A stretch of 5,544 nt of DNA from JAWOFN01 sp046497505 [NCBI: bacterium] (GTDB lineage: Bacteria > Blakebacterota > Blakebacteria > Blakebacterales): the NCBI GenBank assembly GCA_046497505.1, contig JAWOFN010000052.1, positions 1-5,544 of the forward strand, read 5' to 3'. The notes under the pieces were generated by a model, which did not search any database, had not been told where the DNA came from, and worked only from the letters and a program-made list of their open reading frames with translations. Of this stretch, positions 1-5,544 are shown in pieces (the first letter of the stretch is position 1; every line of letters starts with the position of its first letter). The position numbers and the translations under genes are program-made.

Positions 1-3000
1 CTCATCCTCGCCGTCCAGGAGGGCCTGGCACCCGACCGCGGCAGCGAGGGGATGGCCGAGCCCTTCCGATACGAGATGCCCTTCGAGGCCCCGAAGGGAC
101 TGGTGGTGGACCATGTCCGCCCCACCCTGGGGGAGTATGTCAGCGACATCACCATACGCTTCTCCTCACCCGTCGACCCGGAAGCCGCCGAGTCCTTCAT
201 CACCATCGAACCGGCGGTCCCCCACCGGGTCTCCGCCGCCGGTTCCCGTCTGAGGCTCTCCGGCGAATTCCATGCCGGATCCGTCTATACCGTGCGGATC
301 GACGAGGGACTCCGCGCACGGGACGGCTCCCGGCTGGACCGCCCCTTCTCCCGGACGGTCCGCATGACCGACCTCTCCCCCTCGGTGGACTTCACCCACC
401 CGGGCACCTATCTCGCCCGCACCGGACTGAAGAACGTGGCCATCGAGGCGGTGAACGTGCCGGGTGTGCAGGTGGAGGTGGAGAAGGTCTACGCCAACAA
501 CCTGGTGCCCTTCCTCCTCAGGCGTTCTCGCTCCTACTGGGGCTCCTCGGCGGGCGAGCTGGGTCACCCGGTCTTCAGCCGGGAGATCCCCCTGACCCTG
601 GACCGGAACGAGCCGGCCACGATCACGGTGGACTTCGAGGAGTTCCTCTCCGGGCACCCCGCCGGCCTCTTCCAGGTCACGGCCCGGAACACCGAGCGGA
701 TGTGGACGGGGGACGCCCGCCGGGTCCTCCTCACCGACATCGGTCTCATCGGGAAGATGGCCGGCGACCAGCTCCATGTCTGGGCCCTCTCCACACAGAG
801 CCTGGAACCGGTCCCCGAGGTGGAGGTGGAGCTGCTGAGCCGCAGCAACCAGACCATGGCGTCCGGCCGCACCGATGAGGGGGGCCACCTCCTGCTCACC
901 GGCATCGCAGACCGGGCTTCCGAGTTCGAACCGTATTTGCTGAGGGCCCGGAGGGGAGAGGACATGAGCTTCCTCCTCTTCTCCGAATGCAGGGTCTCCG
1001 ACGCCGACTTCGACGTGGACGGCCGACCCTTCCTGCAGCAGGGCTACGAGGCCATGGTCTACACCGAGCGGGGGGTCTACCGCCCGGGGGAGACCGTCCA
1101 CACCGCTTCCATCGTCCGGGGTCCCGGCGGTACGGTGCCCCCCTCCTTCCCCCTGCGCCTCAGGGTGGTGCGCCCCGACGGCCGCATCCTGCTGGAGCGG
1201 CAGGAACGGGAGCCGCAGGAGGGCTGGGCCTCTTTCGACTTCCCGGTCCCCGACTACGCCCCCACCGGGCGCTACCAGGCCCAGCTCCTGGGGGGTGAGG
1301 AGGAGCCGCTGGGCACCGCCTCCTTCCGGGTCGAGGAGTTCATGCCCGACCGCATGAAGGTGGAGGTGGTGAGCTGGGAGCCCCGCTACGCCGCCGGCGA
1401 CACCCTGGACGTATCGGTCATGGGGACCATGCTCTTCGGCCCCCCGGCGGCGGGGAGACGACTGGAGGCCCGCTTCACCCTGGAGGCGGTCCCCTTCCGC
1501 CCCCCCGACCACACCTCCTTCACCTTCGGGGACGCGCAGGTCTCCTTCGAGACCTTCACCGACGAGGTCGGCGAGCGCCGCCTCGACCACGAGGGGCGGG
1601 CCGCCCTGCCCTTCGTGATACCCGCCGACCTCAGCCCCCCCGCCGCCCTGGAGGGCACCGTCTACGCCACGGTCCGCGAGGAAGGGGGACGGGCGGTCAC
1701 CGGTGCGGTGAGCTTCCCGGTGGACGTCTACCCCTTCTACCCGGGGCTGCGCCGGCCCTCGGAGGGGTACGCGGAACCGGGACGTCCCGAGACCATCGAG
1801 TACGTGGTCCTCACCCCCGAGGGACGGCCTCGGCAGGTGGACGGGCTGCAGGCCCGCTTCTACCGGGTGCGCTGGAACACCACGGTGCAGCGGGACTCCT
1901 CGGGCCGGGTCCGGTTCGAGTCCACCCGCTCCCTCGAACCACTGGAGACAGCAGAGATCTCGACCCCCGACGGCAGGGGCAGCTTCACCTTCACCCCCCC
2001 GGAATGGGGTCTCTACCGGGTGCGGCTCACCCACCCGGGCAGCGGGGCCTCCGCCGCCCTGGAGTTCTACGCCTCCGGGTGGGGCTACTCCCCCTGGTCG
2101 ATGGACAACCCCGACCGGGTGGACCTGGAGCTGGATCGGGAACGCTACGACGAGGGGGACCCGGTGAAGGTGCTGGTGAAGGCCCCCTTCGCCGGGACGC
2201 TCCTGCTCACCGTCGAGCGGGAGCGGGTGCTGCACCGCGAGCTCCACCGCATGGAAGCGAACACCGCGGAGATCACCCTCACCGCCGACCGCTCCTGGTT
2301 CCCCAACGCCTACCTCACGGCCACCCTGGTGCGGAGCATCGACTCCGCTGAGACGGAGGCGCCCACCCGGGCCTGGGGTACCGTACCGGCGGTCATGGAG
2401 CGCTCCCGACGGGTCCTCGACCTCGACCTGGACGTGCCGGTGACGATGCGTCCCGGCACCACCCTCCCGGTGACGGTGCGGGTACGGGCCGGCGGGGCCG
2501 CACCCCCCGCTCCCGGCACCCGTCTCACCGTCGCCGCGGTGGACGAGGGGATCCTGCAGCTCACCGGCTTCTCCGGCCCCGACCCCGTGGAGTTCTTCTA
2601 CGGCAGGAAGCGGCTGGACGTGACCACCTACGATGTGTTCGCCCTCCTGCTGCCCGAGGTCGAGGAGAGCCAGACCTACTCGGTCCCCGGGGGGGACCGC
2701 ATGGAGGCGCTCCGGCAGCAGATGCTCTCGCCGGCGTCGGCCCGGCGGGTCGAACCGGTGGCCCTCTGGTCCGGGATCGTGGAAACGGATGCCGCGGGCA
2801 CCGCCTCCGTGCCCCTCGAGGTGCCGGAGGACTTCAACGGGAGGCTGCGCCTCATGGCGGCGGCCGCCTCCGGCGAGCAGTTCGGCTCCGCCCGGGGAGA
2901 GGTGACGGTCCGGGAACCGATCGTCCTGACCCCCACCCTCCCCCGTTTCCTGGCCCCCGCCGACTCCATCCGCATCCCGGTGACCGTCTTCAACGGCACG

Positions 3001-4773
3001 GGTCGGGAGGGTTCGGTGGCCGTGAGCGTGAAGGCGGAGGGAGCGGCCGGTATCATCGGCCCCTCCCAGGTCATCCTCGACCTGATGGAGGGGGAGGAGG
3101 GTTCGGTCTCCTTCCGGGCCCGAGCCGACCGCTCCTCGGGCAGGGCGACCTTCACCGTACGCGCCCGTTCCGCCGCGGTGGAGGTCGACAGGGTCATCGA
3201 GCTGCCCGTCCGCCCCCCCGCCCCGCCGCTGGTCCGGGCCTCGGCGGGTTCGGCCTCCGCGGACCGGCCGGCCTCCTTCACCCTGCCCGGCGGGTGGATG
3301 GAGGGTTCGGCCAGCGCCGTCGTGGCCGTGCATCCCCTCCCCCTGGTCCGGTTCAGCGGCAGCCTGCAGGAGCTGCTGCGCTATCCCCACGGCTGCCTGG
3401 AACAGGTCGCCTCCCGGGCCTTCCCCCTCCTCTACTTCCAGGACCTGGCCCGGGTGGCGGAACCTGAGATCTTCCGGGACCGGGCCCCCGAGTACTTCGT
3501 CGGCGAGGCCATCCGGAGGATCACCGCCCAGCAGCGTTCCGACGGGGCGTTCACCACCTGGCCCCGGAGCGGGGTGAACGACTGGACCCATGTCTACGCC
3601 CACCACTTCCTCGTGGAGGCGGACGGGGCGGGCTACGCGGTGGCGGACCGGGTGCTGGAGGGAGCGGCCCGGCACACCCGATCGATCCTCTTCGGCAGTG
3701 AGGAGGAGGTGCGTCGAGGGGTCGTGGCGGCCTCCGACCGCCGGTCGCTGATGACCCGGGCCTACGCCGCCTACGTGCTGGCCCTGGACGGACAGGCCCA
3801 GCGGAGCGCCATGAACTTCCTCTTCGAGTCGCGCCTGGAGTCCACACCCCTTCCGGGCCGCATGCTCCTGGCCGGCGCCTTCGCCCTCTCGGGACAGACC
3901 GCCAGCGCCTTCCAGATCCTGCCCGGCTTCCTCCAGCCGGTGACCACCGACCGTCTCACCGGCACCACCCTCTCCTCCTCGGTCCGGGACAACGCCATCG
4001 TCCTGGCCGTCCTGGCAGATGTCTCCCCCGACCACGCGTCGATCCCCACCCTGGTGGAGTACCTCTCCTCGGAGGCGGAGGCGGGAGGGTGGCACAACAC
4101 CCAGGAGGACGCCTGGGCCTTCCTGGCCCTGGGCAAGATCCTGAGACGCGTGGGGGAGCGGGGATTCAGCGGTACGGTCACGGTGGACGGCGAGCCCGCC
4201 GGCCGGCTGGACGGCGGACCCTTCGCCCTCTCCCGCGAGGACCTGCCGGGACGCACTGTGGAGATCCATGTCGAGGGGGAGGGAACCGCCTACTGGTACT
4301 GGCGGGTCCGGGGCATCCCCATCGGGCAGGACTTCCGGGAGGAGGACAACGGCTTGCGGATCCGCCGGCTCTACCTGGACACCGCGGGGAGGTCGGTCCC
4401 GGCGGACAGCCTCCGACACGGGGAGCTCTACGTGGCCCGGCTGCAGGTGAGCAGCCCGAACCGGGAGGTGGAGAACGTGGTCATCGCCGACCTGCTGCCC
4501 GCCGGGCTCGAGATCGAGAACCCCCGGCTGGCGTCGCGGGAGGTGCTCCCCGACGACCGGCAGGCGGCCAGGCCGGACTACATGGACATCCGGGACGACC
4601 GGATCCTCCTCTACACCGACCTGGAACAGGGTGAGGCGAAACGGTTCTACTACTCGGTCCGGGCCGTGACCGCGGGGGACTTCCTCCTTCCCCCGGTCTG
4701 GGCGGAGTGCATGTACGACCCCGGTCTGAACAGCGTCTCGGGCAGCGGGTCCCTGAGGGTGCTGCGCCGATGA
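1..4773 (+). CDS. yfhM: Bacterial alpha-2-macroglobulin, thioester type (YfhM-like), 5' partial
   Basis: Large periplasmic protease-trapping protein; 1590 residues are visible, numbered here from the codon at base 1. The frame is open at the left edge, and residues 1-28 resemble the end of an Ig-like domain, so the ATG at base 52 is probably internal. Order seen: partial Ig-like domain; Ig-like domain (about 33-122); bacterial MG domain (about 126-240, starting near PSVDF); MG3-type domain (about 241-330, LTDIGLIGK); MG2-type domain (about 350-445, YTERGVYRPGETV); further MG domains, including MLFGPPAAG near 477-485 and a repeat starting near LDRERYDEGDPVKV (about 711-780); bait-region domain with AAVDEGILQLTGF (about 845) and YGRKRLDV (about 867); A2M domain from ALWSG (about 921); thioester domain (about 1110-1385) with CLEQ at 1132-1135 and NTQEDAWAFLALGK near its end; C-terminal domain with DLLPAGLEIENP (1497-1508) and AECMYDPG (about 1568). 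Family knowledge: protease cleavage of the bait triggers a conformational change and covalent capture through the thioester. The intact CLEQ and the adjacent pbpC place it with the YfhM type rather than the thioester-lacking YfaS type. Signal peptide and lipobox cannot be assessed. The family call is very secure; domain borders are approximate. Confidence 0.96.
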   Translation, partial: LILAVQEGLAPDRGSEGMAEPFRYEMPFEAPKGLVVDHVRPTLGEYVSDITIRFSSPVDPEAAESFITIEPAVPHRVSAAGSRLRLSGEFHAGSVYTVRIDEGLRARDGSRLDRPFSRTVRMTDLSPSVDFTHPGTYLARTGLKNVAIEAVNVPGVQVEVEKVYANNLVPFLLRRSRSYWGSSAGELGHPVFSREIPLTLDRNEPATITVDFEEFLSGHPAGLFQVTARNTERMWTGDARRVLLTDIGLIGKMAGDQLHVWALSTQSLEPVPEVEVELLSRSNQTMASGRTDEGGHLLLTGIADRASEFEPYLLRARRGEDMSFLLFSECRVSDADFDVDGRPFLQQGYEAMVYTERGVYRPGETVHTASIVRGPGGTVPPSFPLRLRVVRPDGRILLERQEREPQEGWASFDFPVPDYAPTGRYQAQLLGGEEEPLGTASFRVEEFMPDRMKVEVVSWEPRYAAGDTLDVSVMGTMLFGPPAAGRRLEARFTLEAVPFRPPDHTSFTFGDAQVSFETFTDEVGERRLDHEGRAALPFVIPADLSPPAALEGTVYATVREEGGRAVTGAVSFPVDVYPFYPGLRRPSEGYAEPGRPETIEYVVLTPEGRPRQVDGLQARFYRVRWNTTVQRDSSGRVRFESTRSLEPLETAEISTPDGRGSFTFTPPEWGLYRVRLTHPGSGASAALEFYASGWGYSPWSMDNPDRVDLELDRERYDEGDPVKVLVKAPFAGTLLLTVERERVLHRELHRMEANTAEITLTADRSWFPNAYLTATLVRSIDSAETEAPTRAWGTVPAVMERSRRVLDLDLDVPVTMRPGTTLPVTVRVRAGGAAPPAPGTRLTVAAVDEGILQLTGFSGPDPVEFFYGRKRLDVTTYDVFALLLPEVEESQTYSVPGGDRMEALRQQMLSPASARRVEPVALWSGIVETDAAGTASVPLEVPEDFNGRLRLMAAAASGEQFGSARGEVTVREPIVLTPTLPRFLAPADSIRIPVTVFNGTGREGSVAVSVKAEGAAGIIGPSQVILDLMEGEEGSVSFRARADRSSGRATFTVRARSAAVEVDRVIELPVRPPAPPLVRASAGSASADRPASFTLPGGWMEGSASAVVAVHPLPLVRFSGSLQELLRYPHGCLEQVASRAFPLLYFQDLARVAEPEIFRDRAPEYFVGEAIRRITAQQRSDGAFTTWPRSGVNDWTHVYAHHFLVEADGAGYAVADRVLEGAARHTRSILFGSEEEVRRGVVAASDRRSLMTRAYAAYVLALDGQAQRSAMNFLFESRLESTPLPGRMLLAGAFALSGQTASAFQILPGFLQPVTTDRLTGTTLSSSVRDNAIVLAVLADVSPDHASIPTLVEYLSSEAEAGGWHNTQEDAWAFLALGKILRRVGERGFSGTVTVDGEPAGRLDGGPFALSREDLPGRTVEIHVEGEGTAYWYWRVRGIPIGQDFREEDNGLRIRRLYLDTAGRSVPADSLRHGELYVARLQVSSPNREVENVVIADLLPAGLEIENPRLASREVLPDDRQAARPDYMDIRDDRILLYTDLEQGEAKRFYYSVRAVTAGDFLLPPVWAECMYDPGLNSVSGSGSLRVLRR
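2641..2760 (+). other. Predicted bait region of the macroglobulin
   Basis: This stretch of about 40 residues (881-920) links the conserved bait-domain core (YGRKRLDVTTYD) to the start of the A2M domain (ALWSGIVETD). It has the low-complexity, polar, flexible look of a bait: an acidic start (PEVEES), then a Gly/Pro turn, then a segment rich in Gln, Ala, Ser and Arg. Possible protease sites include Arg at 900, 905, 915 and 916 (trypsin-like) and Tyr893 or Leu/Met near 904-909 (chymotrypsin- or elastase-like). The location follows from family architecture; the exact cleaved bonds are inference. Confidence 0.65.
3391..3405 (+). other. Internal thioester motif (GCLEQ) of the macroglobulin
   Basis: The codons read Gly-Cys-Leu-Glu-Gln, with Cys1132 and Gln1135 as the residues that form the beta-cysteinyl-gamma-glutamyl thioester in this family. 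The context fits the start of the thioester domain: LLRYPHG immediately before, and an aromatic/Leu-rich helix (LLYFQDL) shortly after. All required residues are present, so the protein should be able to couple covalently to an attacking protease, unlike YfaS-type relatives that lack the motif. Confidence 0.95.
4755..4773 (+). promoter_or_regulatory. Ribosome binding site and ATGA stop-start overlap
   Basis: GAGGG at 4755-4759 sits ten bases before the pbpC ATG at 4770, a plausible though slightly distant Shine-Dalgarno sequence inside the last codons of the macroglobulin gene. The ATG shares the bases ATGA with the upstream TGA stop (4771-4773). Such an overlap usually means termination-reinitiation coupling, so pbpC translation probably depends on that of the macroglobulin gene. 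No separate promoter can be recognised here. Confidence 0.7.
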
Positions 4774-5544
4774 ACCGGGTCCGGGGGACGCTCGCCGCGG
4801 GGACGGCGGGGCTGCTCCTGGTGGGCGCCCTGCTGACCGTCCCCCTGCCGGTGTCCGAACTCACACCGCCCCCCTCCACCTGGGTCACCGACTCCGGGGG
4901 CGGGACGCTCCGCGTCTACGTGAACAGCCGGGGCGACTTCCACCGGCCGGTCACCCTGGAGGAGGTCTCCCCCTTCCTCATCGCCTCCACCACCGCCTTC
5001 GAGGACCGCTTCTTCCGCAGGCACCCGGGGATCAACCCCTTCTCGGTGCTCCGCGCCGCCTGGCAGAACCTCCTGGCGGGGGAGGTGGTGAGCGGGGGCT
5101 CCACCCTCACCCAGCAGGTCGCCCGCCTCATGGACCCGGCGCCCAGGACCCTCGGGGCGAAGATGGTGGAGGCCTTCCGTGCCCTGCAGCTCGAACTCCG
5201 CTTCTCGAAGGACGAGATCCTCACCCACTACTTCAACCTGGCCCCCTACGGGGGGAACCTGGTGGGGGTGGGTGCGGCGGCGTGGGCATACTTCGGCAAG
5301 GCCCCCTCGGAGCTCAGCCCCGGGGAGGCCGCCCTGTTGAGCGCGCTGCCCAACAACCCCGCCTCCCTCCGTCCCGACCGGGACCCGGGGGCTGCCCGGG
5401 CCCGCCGGGACGAGGTGCTCCGGCGGATGCGCGCCCGCGGGATCGTGGACGAGGTCCGCTACCGCAACGCGCTGACCGAGCCGGTCCCGGAACGGCGGCG
5501 CCCCCTCCCCATGTACGCGCCCCATGCGGGGGACATGGTCCGCG
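4770..5544 (+). CDS. pbpC: Penicillin-binding protein 1C (PbpC), 3' partial, GT51 domain
   Basis: Inner-membrane class A penicillin-binding protein that polymerises lipid II into glycan strands on the periplasmic face; only the first 258 residues are in the window. The N-terminus has Arg3 and Arg5, then a hydrophobic stretch (about 7-28) suited to an uncleaved signal anchor. The GT51 domain follows. Motif 1 is EDRFFRRHPG at 78-87, with Glu78 the expected catalytic acid. Motif 2 is SGGSTLTQQVAR at 108-119. Motif 3 spans about 131-163, with Lys131, Glu134, SKDEIL and NLAPYGGN. Later motifs are GVGAAAWAYFGK (166-177) and the EAALLSALP-type segment (186-194), followed by NNPASLRPDR. The LMDP after motif 2, the NxAPYGGN form and the LRPDR segment are typical of PbpC rather than PBP1A or PBP1B. 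The ATG at 4770 is chosen because it precedes the anchor directly and overlaps the upstream stop. The transpeptidase and C-terminal BiPBP domains would lie past the right edge and are unverified. Known pairing: PbpC with a thioester macroglobulin, interpreted as a periplasmic defence and murein-repair unit. Confidence 0.96.
   Translation, partial: MNRVRGTLAAGTAGLLLVGALLTVPLPVSELTPPPSTWVTDSGGGTLRVYVNSRGDFHRPVTLEEVSPFLIASTTAFEDRFFRRHPGINPFSVLRAAWQNLLAGEVVSGGSTLTQQVARLMDPAPRTLGAKMVEAFRALQLELRFSKDEILTHYFNLAPYGGNLVGVGAAAWAYFGKAPSELSPGEAALLSALPNNPASLRPDRDPGAARARRDEVLRRMRARGIVDEVRYRNALTEPVPERRRPLPMYAPHAGDMVR

Noticed and set aside
2004-2351. Plus-strand open frame of 115 codons in another frame
   Set aside because: It is nested within conserved macroglobulin domains and its translation is Gly/Arg/Pro/Ala-rich; a shadow of the real gene. 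The same holds for the other nested plus-strand frames (987-1298, 2633-2905, 4089-4634, 4268-4450).
3005-3312. Recurring GGGTTCGG octamer (about four copies near 3009, 3099, 3246 and 3303) as a possible DNA repeat or uptake signal
   Set aside because: The copies are irregularly spaced, share little flanking sequence, and encode Gly-Ser-(Val/Ala) turns of Ig-like strands in a gene that uses few codons. Coding constraint is the simpler explanation.
166-4419. 1417-codon minus-strand open frame as a possible gene
   Set aside because: It lies wholly opposite the macroglobulin gene in the same codon register. Its translation is low-complexity, rich in Gly, Arg, Pro, Glu, Val and His, with no recognisable domain. 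Codon bias accounts for its length.
4650-5525. Minus-strand open frame of 291 codons across the gene junction
   Set aside because: It runs opposite the end of the macroglobulin gene and the clearly recognisable GT51 motifs of pbpC. Its product is Gly/Arg/Pro/Val-rich without a domain, typical of shadow frames in high-GC DNA.

Overview
The window is very GC-rich (roughly 70 % by eye) and consists almost entirely of coding sequence on the + strand. It carries two partial genes of a well-known bacterial pair: a large thioester-containing alpha-2-macroglobulin (YfhM-like) gene, followed by pbpC, which encodes penicillin-binding protein 1C. Strong preference for CTC, GAG, GGG, CCC and CGG codons, together with this pair, suggests a high-GC bacterium, most likely with a diderm (Gram-negative-type) envelope. 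The phylum cannot be fixed from the sequence alone.

Layout: bases 1-4773 are one uninterrupted reading frame, the 3' 1590 codons of the macroglobulin gene. The frame is already open at base 1 and the translated bases 1-51 look like the end of an Ig-like domain, so the true start and any signal peptide lie upstream of the window. The protein runs through Ig-like and macroglobulin domains, a short bait region, the A2M domain, a thioester domain with an intact CLEQ motif, and a C-terminal domain. Bases 4770-5544 are the first 258 codons of pbpC: a membrane anchor and most of the glycosyltransferase (GT51) domain. The transpeptidase domain lies beyond the right edge.

The two genes overlap by four bases (ATGA) and are probably co-transcribed and translationally coupled. 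In the accepted model, the macroglobulin traps invading proteases in the periplasm by bait cleavage and thioester coupling, and PBP1C helps restore the murein at sites of damage. No promoter, terminator, RNA gene, mobile element, CRISPR array or intergenic gap is visible, and I found no evidence for a previously undescribed system. The points worth a second look are the N-terminal extent of the macroglobulin, its bait sequence, and the very long antisense open frame, which codon bias explains.
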